A stretch of 6,131 bases of DNA from NCBI GenBank assembly GCA_005789925.1, contig SXWG01000012.1, forward strand, positions 1 to 6,131, read 5' to 3'. This DNA is from Actinomycetota bacterium. GTDB lineage: Bacteria > Actinomycetota > Acidimicrobiia > Acidimicrobiales > Ilumatobacteraceae. Position 1 is the first letter of the stretch. The number at the start of each line of letters is the position of its first letter. This document shows, in pieces, positions 1-6,005 of the stretch. Below the pieces are notes generated by a model that was not told the DNA's origin, ran no database searches, and was given only the letters and a program-made list of their open reading frames with translations. Made by a program: the position numbers and the translations under genes.

Positions 1-710
1 GCTGCTTGCTGATCGCCGGCGATTCCGGCAATCGGCACACCCGTCGGAAGACCCTCGACACGCGTGGTACCACATATCCCCGACGAGGGAACGATGTTTG
101 GTAAGGCGCTACGCGGAACGTCGAGAAGTGCGCACATCTCGTCGCTCCACGTGCACGAGTTGATGTCGAACAACATTGTGCGACTCGCATTCGATGGGTC
201 GGTCACGAAACTCTCACCACTGGTCAGTTTCCAGATCAGCCACGTGTCAATCGTGCCGAGCGCGAGATCGTCTGACACAGGAACATGACCTTCGGTGATG
301 AGCCATCGCACCTTGCTGCCACTGAAATACGGGTCGAGCACGAGTCCGGTCGTGCGTCGAACAAGGGGAAGATGATCAACGAGCGAGTCGCAGTATTCGG
401 CAGTACGACGGTCTTGCCAGACGATGGCGCGATGCAGTGGACGACCCGTGGACTTGTCCCACGCAACGATTGTCTCTCGCTGATTGGTGATCCCGATGGC
501 GGCAACTGGCTCGTCAATCTGCTTGATGACGTCGAGCAGCGTCTCCAATACTGCGTTCCAGATGTCGTCAGCATCGTGTTCGACCCAACCTGGACGCGGG
601 AAGTGTTGAGGGAACTCGCGATACGACGATGTCGACGGACGCCCATCTGGGTGAACGGCTCGCGTGCGCACACCCGTGGTGCCCGCATCGATGCTGAGGA
701 CGACTGTCAT
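1..710 (-). CDS. glpK: Glycerol kinase, 3' end cut by window edge
   Basis: FGGY-family glycerol kinase, which phosphorylates glycerol with ATP to sn-glycerol 3-phosphate in the cytoplasm. I translated it by hand from the ATG at 710-708; 236 complete codons are present of about 500 usual for the family. Visible landmarks: the phosphate-binding DAGTTGVRTR near residues 8-17 (usually DQGTTSSR), GITNQRET at 73-80 with the glycerol-binding Arg-Glu pair, AIVWQDRRT at 95-103, PYFSGSKVRWL at 127-137, the stretch from GTIDTWLIWKLTSG to NASRTMLFDI at 152-183, and PIAGIAGDQQ at 226-235, where Asp233 is the expected catalytic base. These are glycerol-kinase-specific rather than xylulokinase-like. It starts 4 bases after the phosphatase stop, so it is probably the last visible gene of a three-gene operon. 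No strong ribosome site precedes it, which fits translational coupling. The only oddity is DAG for DQG and G-V for S-S in the first loop. Identity is near certain; the missing C-terminal half cannot be judged. Confidence 0.95.
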   Translation of the reverse strand, partial: MTVVLSIDAGTTGVRTRAVHPDGRPSTSSYREFPQHFPRPGWVEHDADDIWNAVLETLLDVIKQIDEPVAAIGITNQRETIVAWDKSTGRPLHRAIVWQDRRTAEYCDSLVDHLPLVRRTTGLVLDPYFSGSKVRWLITEGHVPVSDDLALGTIDTWLIWKLTSGESFVTDPSNASRTMLFDINSCTWSDEMCALLDVPRSALPNIVPSSGICGTTRVEGLPTGVPIAGIAGDQQA

Positions 711-714
711 GGGC

Positions 715-1512
715 TCAGTCTGGTCGCGAAGTTGCGAGCAATGCGACAAGGTCAGAGTGAAGTGCCGGTGTCGATGCCATCACTTCCTCTGGTCGAACGG
801 CAGCACCGGAGAAATCTGTGACGATCGCACCAGCCTCAGTGGCAATGACCTGGCCGGCGACAAGGTCCCACATGTGGAGATTCTCCTCGAAGTACGCATC
901 AAGACGACCTGCTGCGACGAAACACAGGTCGATCGCGGCAGCACCAAAACGGCGCAGGTCACGAACTTTGTCGATCATCTGGGGAATTCGTCGGGATTGC
1001 CGCACGCGCGACTCGGCGGAGTAACTGAAACCAGTGCAGACAAGAGCGTCGGCGAGCGTGTCATTGGCGCGAACTGTGATCGCGCGACCATTCAGGAACG
1101 CTCCGCCACCACGTGAGCCGACGAACATCTCACCGAGCACCGGTACGTAAACGACTCCTGCGAGTGGACCAACTGCATCTGTCACTCCGATCGAGACAGC
1201 CCACATCGGCAGATCGAAGAAGAAGTTTGTTGTTCCGTCGATGGGGTCGACGTACCACGTGAGACCGGAGTCGCCGGTGTGCGCCGCGCCTTCCTCGCCG
1301 ATGATCGAGTCTTGTGGACGACGTGAGCACAAACCATCGACGACAAGTGTTTCGCTGGCACGGTCGAACTCGGTGACCATGTCGGTGAGAGTCGACTTCG
1401 TGGCGACATCCGACAGGCCGCGCCGGCGTCCCGCCATCGCCATGTCACCGGCTTTACGTGCAAGTGACTCGGCGACCACCAGGCATTCGTCGATAGTCGA
1501 CGTCGTGGTCAA
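715..1512 (-). CDS. Inositol monophosphatase family phosphatase
   Basis: A 265-residue Mg-dependent, Li-sensitive-type phosphomonoesterase of the IMPase/SuhB/HisN superfamily, full length for the family. The metal ligands are all visible: Glu73-Glu74 in IIGEEG, Asp89-Pro-Ile-Asp92-Gly-Thr in DPIDGTTNF (89-97), and Trp215-Asp216 in MWDLVAGQVIATEAGA. The R-FGAAAIDLCFVAAGRLDAYFE block (188-209) is typical of inositol monophosphatases. In actinobacteria such proteins act on inositol 1-phosphate (for phosphatidylinositol or mycothiol) or on histidinol phosphate; the sequence alone does not choose, though glpK just downstream favours polyol phosphate work. The start is TTG at 1512-1510: no ATG gives a complete N-terminus, a GGAAA sits about 7 bases upstream, and the TTG overlaps the stop of the preceding gene as TTGA, implying coupled translation. 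Confidence 0.93.
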   Translation of the reverse strand: MTTTSTIDECLVVAESLARKAGDMAMAGRRRGLSDVATKSTLTDMVTEFDRASETLVVDGLCSRRPQDSIIGEEGAAHTGDSGLTWYVDPIDGTTNFFFDLPMWAVSIGVTDAVGPLAGVVYVPVLGEMFVGSRGGGAFLNGRAITVRANDTLADALVCTGFSYSAESRVRQSRRIPQMIDKVRDLRRFGAAAIDLCFVAAGRLDAYFEENLHMWDLVAGQVIATEAGAIVTDFSGAAVRPEEVMASTPALHSDLVALLATSRPD

Positions 1513-1829
1513 GACGTCGTTTCCATACGGTCAGAGATTTCACGCCACTCACCGAGAGCACGTAGCACGAGCACTGCGACGATTGCGGTCCCTCCAGCGG
1601 CGAGTGTCGCTCCGATGAGGATGCCAAGACCTTCAGGTGTCGCACAGTTGCCAGAGCATTGGATGTCGACCAACGCAAAGCCGATGAGTCCGCCAAATGC
1701 TCCACCGAGACAAATCGAGACGAAGGCAAGAATGCGAGCCACGCGAGAGGGAAGAGCCGAGAGCGCGGCCGGAGACGGCATGGAGTTCGAAGTCTGTGAG
1801 CTCACATCAGAATCGTAGGTGTCGGACAT
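1509..1829 (-). CDS. Small two-helix membrane protein, unknown function
   Basis: I do not recognise this 106-residue protein. It has a Ser/Thr/Pro-rich polar head (1-28), a hydrophobic helix at about 32-54 (ARILAFVSICLGGAFGGLIG), a short loop with two cysteines (CSGNC, 58-62), a second helix at about 67-91, and a charged tail (GEWREISDRMETTS). It is probably an inner-membrane hairpin protein with both ends in the cytoplasm; the two loop cysteines could form a disulphide outside. I chose the ATG at 1829-1827 because the 24 extra residues of the longer reading (from 1901) are polar, would overlap dinB, and look like non-coding sequence. It is the first visible gene of the minus-strand operon and ends in a TTGA overlap with the phosphatase gene. 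No good ribosome site is visible upstream. It is weakly supported except by its helices, codon pattern and position. Confidence 0.75.
   Translation of the reverse strand: MSDTYDSDVSSQTSNSMPSPAALSALPSRVARILAFVSICLGGAFGGLIGFALVDIQCSGNCATPEGLGILIGATLAAGGTAIVAVLVLRALGEWREISDRMETTS
1795..1806. promoter_or_regulatory. 12-bp perfect palindrome, possible operator
   Basis: TGTGAGCTCACA reads the same on both strands. It lies inside the first codons of the small membrane protein gene (24-35 bases past its ATG) and about 52 bases before the dinB GTG, where a dinB promoter would have to be. It is not a CRP site, since the half-sites are 2 rather than 6 bases apart. A regulatory role is only a guess from symmetry and place. 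Confidence 0.25.
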
Positions 1830-1857
1830 CGGGACCGCATGATCGACCTGCAGTAGC

Positions 1858-3126
1858 GTGACGGACGAAGTGGGAACGAGCACACACGACGAAAGGTTCA
1901 TCCTTCACGTCGACATGGACGCGTTCTTTGTGTCGGTCGAGTTGCTCGACCGGCCGGATCTGCGCGAGAAGCCGGTCGTTGTCGGCGGTACCGGTGACCG
2001 CGGAGTCGTTGCCGCAGCGTCGTATGAAGCACGAAAATTCGGAGTGCGTTCGGCGATGTCTGCGTACCGCGCGCGTCGGTTGTGTCCCGACGCGATATTC
2101 CTGGCACCTCGCCATCATCTCTACGCCGAGGTCAGCGAGAAGTTGTACGACCTGATGAACTCGTACACGCCATTCGTGGAGCCATTGTCGGTGGACGAAG
2201 TGTTCATGGACGTCACCGGATCGGTCCGCCTGTTCGGCGAGCCAGAGTCGATTGCCCATGACATTCGTCGCCGAGTCTTTGAAGATCTCGGTTTGACATG
2301 CAGTGTCGGAATCGCGCCAGTGAAGTTTCTGGCAAAACTCGCAAGCGAGGCAGCAAAACCCCAGGTCGCTGCAGGCAAAGTGTCGGAGGGTCACGGAGTG
2401 GTTCGAGTTCGACGGGGTGAGGAACTTCACTTTCTTCATCCGCTTCCGGTGCAGGCGTTGTGGGGGGTCGGTCCGGCGACGCTTACGCGGCTGGAGCGTC
2501 TTGGAATCGGAACGGTTGGCGATCTTGCAGAGTTGGACGAATCAGTTGTCGTGTCGGCTCTCGGCTCAGCGCACGGCGCACACCTTCACGCGTTGGCACA
2601 TGCTCGCGATGAGCGTGACGTCGTTCCTGACCGTGTAGCGAAATCAATAGGACATGAAGAGACGTTCGAGCAAGACTTGTACTCGATTGAGGAGTTGAAA
2701 CCGCATGTCGTCAGGTTGGCCGATGCCGTCGCGCGACGTTTGCGCCGAGCTGAGACGTCGGCTGCGACTCTGACGCTCAAAGTCAAGTTCTCAACATTTA
2801 ATGTGGTGACACGCTCCGTCACGTTGTCCCAGGCGCTCACTACCGGACCAGCCATCGTTACGGCGATCATGCCGTTGGTCAGTGACATAGATCCCGCTCA
2901 AGGGGTTCGTCTCCTCGGTATTCATGCAGCGCGACTTGGCGTCAAGGTTGAAGAAGTACGCCTCTTTGACGACGTTGACGACCCCGTTGAGGCAGTCGAA
3001 GCGCAGTGGTCGGTAGCAAATGATGCGATTGACACCATCCTTGACCGTTACGGCAAGGGCGCAATCGGGCCGGCATCGACGCTTCGGGCGCGTCGGCCAG
3101 GGGAGTCACCGTTTGGCCCGCAGTGA
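1858..3126 (+). CDS. dinB: DNA polymerase IV (Y-family, translesion)
   Basis: Error-prone lesion-bypass DNA polymerase, 422 residues. The palm carries HVDMDAFFVSVE (17-28), with Asp19 as a metal ligand and Phe24 as the steric gate, and SVDEVFMDVTG (111-121), with the catalytic Asp113-Glu114. CSVGIAPVKFLAKLAS (148-163) and KP follow, as is standard for DinB. The thumb has the helix-hairpin-helix LWGVGPATLTRLERLGIGTVGDLA (about 201-224), and the little finger spans about 262-365 from KSIGHEETF. After it, EVRLF (366-370) sits where many actinobacterial homologues have a QxxLF-type sliding-clamp motif, so that motif is degenerate here. A charged tail of about 50 residues follows. The start is GTG at 1858, with GTG at 1870 as an alternative; neither has a clear ribosome site, so a leaderless start is possible. 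All active-site residues are intact. No LexA-type box was found upstream. Confidence 0.96.
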   Translation: MTDEVGTSTHDERFILHVDMDAFFVSVELLDRPDLREKPVVVGGTGDRGVVAAASYEARKFGVRSAMSAYRARRLCPDAIFLAPRHHLYAEVSEKLYDLMNSYTPFVEPLSVDEVFMDVTGSVRLFGEPESIAHDIRRRVFEDLGLTCSVGIAPVKFLAKLASEAAKPQVAAGKVSEGHGVVRVRRGEELHFLHPLPVQALWGVGPATLTRLERLGIGTVGDLAELDESVVVSALGSAHGAHLHALAHARDERDVVPDRVAKSIGHEETFEQDLYSIEELKPHVVRLADAVARRLRRAETSAATLTLKVKFSTFNVVTRSVTLSQALTTGPAIVTAIMPLVSDIDPAQGVRLLGIHAARLGVKVEEVRLFDDVDDPVEAVEAQWSVANDAIDTILDRYGKGAIGPASTLRARRPGESPFGPQ

Positions 3127-3163
3127 AATTCCCACCGCCGCATTGTGCTGGAGGCTGCAAAGT

Positions 3164-3169
3164 GGAAAG
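3164..3169 (+). promoter_or_regulatory. Ribosome binding site deciding the DUF3040 start
   Basis: GGAAAG lies 8 bases before the GTG at 3178 and favours that start over the GTG at 3145, which would add 11 residues before the family's usual N-terminal L-S-x-x-E-Q motif. Confidence 0.6.
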
Positions 3170-3177
3170 ATTTGGTC

Positions 3178-3528
3178 GTGGGTCTCTCAGATGACGAACA
3201 GCGCATTCTGCGCGAAATCGAACAACAGTTGGAGACCGATGAGCGATTCGCGCAAGCGGTGTCGCCATCGGGTCTGTATCGCCATTCGGTGCGCACAGTG
3301 CGGTGGGCCATCCTCGGGGTCGGTGCCGGACTCGTCATCACAGTCGCGGCATTGCAAGTGCACTTCCTTGTCTCTTTCGTAGGATTTCTGACCATGCTCA
3401 TTTGTGGTCTCATGATCGAGCGCCAGGTGCGCCTCATGGGTAAGGCCGGAGTGCAAGATCTGGCGCAGACGTTGCGCCAACCCAGGTTTGCGGCGGCACG
3501 GTTCCGTTCGCGACCAGAACGTGACTGA
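3178..3528 (+). CDS. DUF3040 family membrane protein
   Basis: A 116-residue actinobacterial membrane protein of unknown function. The N-terminus MGLSDDEQRILREIEQQLETDERFAQAV (1-28) is the DUF3040 signature: a Leu-Ser-(x)2-Glu-Gln start, an amphipathic Glu-rich helix and a short Asp/Phe turn. Two adjacent hydrophobic helices follow, at about 41-60 and 61-81, and then a basic tail (ERQVRLMGKAG, then RFAAARFRSRPERD). Predicted topology is an inner-membrane hairpin with both ends cytoplasmic. The gene lies 51 bases after dinB, and its last 8 bases overlap the next gene, so it is cotranscribed with the kinase and perhaps with dinB. DUF3040 genes are, from memory, often found near mraZ in actinobacteria, which agrees with the right end of this window. 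A role in envelope or division can be suspected from that neighbourhood only. Confidence 0.9.
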   Translation: MGLSDDEQRILREIEQQLETDERFAQAVSPSGLYRHSVRTVRWAILGVGAGLVITVAALQVHFLVSFVGFLTMLICGLMIERQVRLMGKAGVQDLAQTLRQPRFAAARFRSRPERD

Positions 3529-4432
3529 CGGCTGCCTCGCAGTCGACATTGGCGGAACAAAGCTCGCCGTCGCCCTCGTCACCGATGACGGCGTGATTCA
3601 CTGGCGCGCATCACGCGCGACGCCATCTCGACATGTGTTCGCAGAACTTGCTGAGCTGTGCACGATGGCGCTCGAGCACGCTTCGACGAACGACATGGTG
3701 CTGACCGGCGTCGGGGTCGGATGCGGTGGCCCGATGAACCGACCAGCCGGGACCGTCTCGCCACTTCACATTCCCGAGTGGTGCGACTTTCATTTAGCGA
3801 AACGACTTGAGTCACTGACTCATCTACCGGTTGTGGTCGACAATGACGCGAAAGCACTGGTGATGTCAGAGGTCGTGGCCATGTCACAGCAACTGACGAA
3901 TGGACGCATGGAACTATCGAATTCGACAAGCAACTGTGGCCTCATGGCCATCGTGTTGGGTACGGGCGTCGGTGCGGGACTTCATGTCGATGGTCGACTG
4001 TTACACGGCGTTACTGGCAATGCCGGACACATCGGTCACGTCGTCGTCGACCCCGATGGCGCGGAGTGTGAGTGCGGTTCGCGGGGGTGTCTCGAAGCAC
4101 TGGTGTCGGGTCCTGCGATCGAGCGACGCACGGGTACGAGTGCCGCGGACGTCTCAGATGCCGAGCGGCGTATGTGTGGAGTGTGGGTCGGTCGCGCGAT
4201 TGCGTCAGCGTGTGCGACGCTCAACATCAACACGGTGGTGCTCGGAGGTTCAGTTGGCCTCGGACTTGGTGAGAAGTTTCTCGGCGGCATCGACACTGCG
4301 CTCGACACTCACCACGGAGCTGCTCTGCTGCAGCGACCCGTCGTGCGATACGTGACGTTCGGTGTCGACGCGCCACTCATCGGTGCCGCAGCCCTCGTCT
4401 TTCCGCGGTCGGCAATGTCAATGGTCGATTGA
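3521..4432 (+). CDS. ROK family sugar kinase (glucokinase-like)
   Basis: A 303-residue ROK-family ATP-dependent hexose or amino-sugar kinase. Motifs in order: the phosphate loop DIGGTK (9-14), GVGCGGPM (65-72), the catalytic Asp109 in VVVDNDAKA (104-112), LGTGVGAGL (146-154), GNAGHIGHVVV (166-176), the zinc-site CECGSRGCLEA (183-193, with His173), and VVLGGSVG (239-246). The usual sugar-contacting Glu of the ExGH motif is His170 here (HIGH), which may alter substrate choice or indicate a distinct actinobacterial subgroup. There is no N-terminal helix-turn-helix, so it is an enzyme rather than a NagC/XylR-type repressor. The GTG at 3521 puts DIGGTK at the family-typical position; a TTG at 3488 would add 11 residues lacking family features. 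It overlaps the DUF3040 stop by 8 bases, suggesting coupled translation. Substrate (glucose, ManNAc, GlcNAc or other) is unknown. Confidence 0.92.
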   Translation: MTDGCLAVDIGGTKLAVALVTDDGVIHWRASRATPSRHVFAELAELCTMALEHASTNDMVLTGVGVGCGGPMNRPAGTVSPLHIPEWCDFHLAKRLESLTHLPVVVDNDAKALVMSEVVAMSQQLTNGRMELSNSTSNCGLMAIVLGTGVGAGLHVDGRLLHGVTGNAGHIGHVVVDPDGAECECGSRGCLEALVSGPAIERRTGTSAADVSDAERRMCGVWVGRAIASACATLNINTVVLGGSVGLGLGEKFLGGIDTALDTHHGAALLQRPVVRYVTFGVDAPLIGAAALVFPRSAMSMVD

Positions 4433-4468
4433 ATGGTGTCCAAGGAACACTGGGTAAAGTGAAGACGC

Positions 4469-4473
4469 AGGAG
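4469..4473 (+). promoter_or_regulatory. Ribosome binding site for the 93-residue gene
   Basis: AGGAG is the clearest Shine-Dalgarno in the window. It is 8 bases from the GTG at 4482, 11 from the ATG at 4485 and only 2 from the GTG at 4476, so 4482 (or 4485) is the favoured start. Confidence 0.65.
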
Positions 4474-4481
4474 ATGTGTCG

Positions 4482-4763
4482 GTGATGGAATCAAGAAGCG
4501 GAACAGTCGCAGTGGTCCTGTCCGTGATGGCACATCCATCCTTGTGGCCTGTCGCTCTTCGACAGTTGTTCCGCCTTGCCCCAAACGGCTGGTGGCGTCG
4601 CTGGCCGTTCTTGCCGGTGCCGGCGAGCGGGTACTTACGATTCAGGCTCGAGACGCAATATGGCTCGACGGCTGGTGAATCCGAAGCACTGCGACCGACC
4701 GATGTGGTGGACTATCTGAGATGGTGTCGCGACTGGGAACGGACAGACGGTAGGAGACCATGA
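4482..4763 (+). CDS. Conserved-looking 93-residue protein, unknown function
   Basis: I cannot name this protein. Starting from GTG 4482 it has a mildly hydrophobic stretch (8-31, ending in LWPVALRQLFRL), then a striking Trp/Arg/Pro segment (APNGWWRRWPFLPVP, 33-47), then YLRFRLETQYG (51-61), a flexible acidic linker, and a C-terminal helix VVDYLRWCRDWER (75-87). The pattern of aromatic, proline and arginine residues suggests a conserved surface for binding a partner, nucleic acid or membrane; no catalytic motif is visible. Its stop overlaps the ATG of the HNH gene as ATGA, so the two are almost certainly made together. It follows the kinase by 49 bases, with its own good ribosome site. My recollection is that similar short proteins occur in Acidimicrobiia genomes, but this could not be checked. 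Confidence 0.8.
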   Translation: MMESRSGTVAVVLSVMAHPSLWPVALRQLFRLAPNGWWRRWPFLPVPASGYLRFRLETQYGSTAGESEALRPTDVVDYLRWCRDWERTDGRRP

Positions 4764-5257
4764 GGAGCGCGCTTGTACTCAATGCGACGTACGAACCGCT
4801 CAGCGTCGTGTCTGCTCGGCGCGCCGTGTGCCTCGTGTTGTGCGACAAAGCAGAGATCATCGAGGATGAAGGCATTCCGATTCGTTCAGAGCGCATGAAT
4901 GTGCCGGCTCCGACGGTGATCAGGTTGCGATACATGGTGAAGGTCCCGTTCCATCGCAGTACTGCACTGTCACGTCGGGCAGTGTTCGCCCGAGACAATC
5001 ATCAGTGCGCATATTGCGGAGGCCACGCCGACAGCATCGACCATGTCATTCCCCGTTCGCGAGGTGGCAAGCACGCGTGGGACAACGTCATTGCCGCATG
5101 TCGCGCGTGCAACTTGCGCAAGCGAGACCGGACTCCCGAGGAAGCAGGCATGGCACTGAACGTCTTACCGCTCGCTCCGCGTGAGTTGTCGTGGATCACC
5201 TTCGCAGTCGGGCGTGTGCCCGACGCGTGGAAGCCCTATCTGGCGCACGCCAGCTGA
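4760..5257 (+). CDS. HNH endonuclease domain protein
   Basis: A 165-residue member of the widespread actinobacterial HNH family. The N-terminal part (ALVLNATYEPLSVVSARRAV, 4-23) and VPAPTVIRLRYMVKVPF (48-64) are characteristic of this group. The zinc-finger/nuclease core follows at about 72-125: RRAVFARDNHQCAYCG (Cys83, Cys86), then SIDHVIPRSRGG (Asp94, His95), WDNVIAACRACN (Asn109, Cys114, Cys117, Asn118) and KRDRTPEEAGM. All metal and catalytic positions are present, so it should be able to bind zinc and cleave or nick DNA. The family is kept in one copy in many actinobacteria outside any restriction cassette, so a housekeeping DNA-processing role is more likely than defence; its real substrate is not known. 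The start ATG at 4760 overlaps the preceding stop by 4 bases. Confidence 0.93.
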   Translation: MRSALVLNATYEPLSVVSARRAVCLVLCDKAEIIEDEGIPIRSERMNVPAPTVIRLRYMVKVPFHRSTALSRRAVFARDNHQCAYCGGHADSIDHVIPRSRGGKHAWDNVIAACRACNLRKRDRTPEEAGMALNVLPLAPRELSWITFAVGRVPDAWKPYLAHAS

Positions 5258-5273
5258 ATCTCATTTTTTCCCG

Positions 5274-5957
5274 ATGTCATCTGACCTGTCTTCGGCTGTG
5301 CCGTCAGCGCCGTGGCCCACCAGGCGCCATACCGGCACTGCTGCCGACCTGCAGTCATATGACGTGACTGGTCAGAGTGCATTGCACGTGATGACGCCCG
5401 TCGCACCGGCGCTCGTACTCGGTTCGACGCAAGTGTCGTCGTCGGTGAACACGGTGAGCGCAGAGGCTGCCGGCCTCCACGTGTGCCAGCGACGCTCCGG
5501 TGGGGGCATTGTGTTTGTGCACCCGGTTGATTCGGTGTGGGTCGACGTGTTCATCTCGCGCGATGACGCGCACTGGGTCGACGATGTGGGTCGCAGCTCG
5601 CTGTGGCTCGGTCATGCATGGGTCGACGCACTAGCTGCGTGCGGCATGGTCGGTGCGCGCGTGTACGACGGGCCGATGCAACGAGGCAACAGTGGTGCAG
5701 TCGTGTGTTTCGCTTCATCGGCACCGGGGGAAGTCTTCGTTGACGAGATGAAAGTGGTGGGCATCAGCCAACGACGCAGCCGCGACGGTGCTCGTTTCCA
5801 ATGCATCGCGTACCTCCGCTGGGCTCCGGAGGAATGGACGAGCCACCTCACCGATGAATCAGTCGCCGCGACGACGTCGTCACTTGCTGTCCATGCTGTG
5901 TCTGCAGATGCAGACGTCCTGATTCAACATCTTCATCGAGCACTCGCGAATCATTAG
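5274..5957 (+). CDS. Lipoate-protein ligase A family protein
   Basis: A 227-residue protein of the biotin/lipoate ligase fold (BPL/LplA/LipB), attaching lipoate or octanoate to E2 and GcvH lipoyl domains. Evidence: PALVLGSTQ (45-53), the lipoyl-adenylate loop CQRRSGGGIVFV (71-82), a central DAHWVDDVGRSSLWLGHAWVDAL (98-120), CFASSAPGEVFVDEMKVVGISQRRSRDGARFQC (145-177) with the expected active-site Lys160, and LRWAP (181-185). It lacks the C-terminal accessory domain of E. coli LplA, so it may need a partner or may act as an octanoyltransferase; the Cys145-Phe pair just before the Lys loop leaves that open. The first 16 residues are low-complexity. I chose the ATG at 5274 because the longer reading from 5181 overlaps the HNH gene; GTG 5298 is another option. 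No ribosome site precedes it (a T-run does), and it lies 16 bases after the HNH stop. Confidence 0.85.
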   Translation: MSSDLSSAVPSAPWPTRRHTGTAADLQSYDVTGQSALHVMTPVAPALVLGSTQVSSSVNTVSAEAAGLHVCQRRSGGGIVFVHPVDSVWVDVFISRDDAHWVDDVGRSSLWLGHAWVDALAACGMVGARVYDGPMQRGNSGAVVCFASSAPGEVFVDEMKVVGISQRRSRDGARFQCIAYLRWAPEEWTSHLTDESVAATTSSLAVHAVSADADVLIQHLHRALANH

Positions 5958-5964
5958 TCGACGT

Positions 5965-5984
5965 CCCTGGTGCGATCCACCGGG
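5965..5984 (+). other. Hairpin after the ligase gene
   Basis: CCC(T)GGTG and CACCGGG can pair (7 bp, one bulged T, loop CGATC) 8 bases after the stop codon at 5957. No T-run follows directly, so it is at best a weak or Rho-assisted terminator. A second GGTG-CGC-CACC hairpin (5983-5993) overlaps it and would compete. Confidence 0.3.
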
Positions 5985-6005
5985 TGCGCCACCTAACTGT
6001 TTCTG

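Noticed and set aside
236..688. 150-residue minus-strand open frame
   Set aside because: It is in the wrong frame of glpK; the real glpK frame from 710 carries every hallmark motif.
285..821. 178-residue plus-strand open frame
   Set aside because: It lies antisense to glpK and the phosphatase gene, both of which carry full family motifs; the translation has no recognisable pattern.
1795..1806. CRP-type binding site
   Set aside because: The half-sites TGTGA and TCACA are separated by 2 bases instead of 6.
1700..1870. LexA/SOS box upstream of dinB
   Set aside because: No GAAC-N4-GTTC pair with correct spacing was found; isolated GTTC (1785) and GAAC (1874) are too far apart.
1830..1901. N-terminal extension of the small membrane protein
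   Set aside because: The extra 24 residues overlap the dinB start and do not look like a signal peptide; the ATG at 1829 is preferred.
1807..2439. 210-residue minus-strand open frame across dinB
   Set aside because: Antisense to the intact dinB catalytic domain, with His/Arg/Cys-rich shadow composition.
4432..4460. Promoter for the 93-residue gene
   Set aside because: TAAAGT at 4455-4460 resembles a -10 box, but the nearest -35-like TTGAAT (4429-4434) gives a 20-base spacer, which is too long.
4760..5257. Restriction or defence nuclease role for the HNH protein
   Set aside because: No methylase, toxin, helicase or mobile-element gene is nearby, and this HNH type is a common stand-alone gene in actinobacteria.
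5241..5269. Intrinsic terminator after the HNH gene
   Set aside because: TGGCG/CGCCA is a very short stem with almost no loop, and the six-T run begins 11 bases later, too far for a standard terminator.
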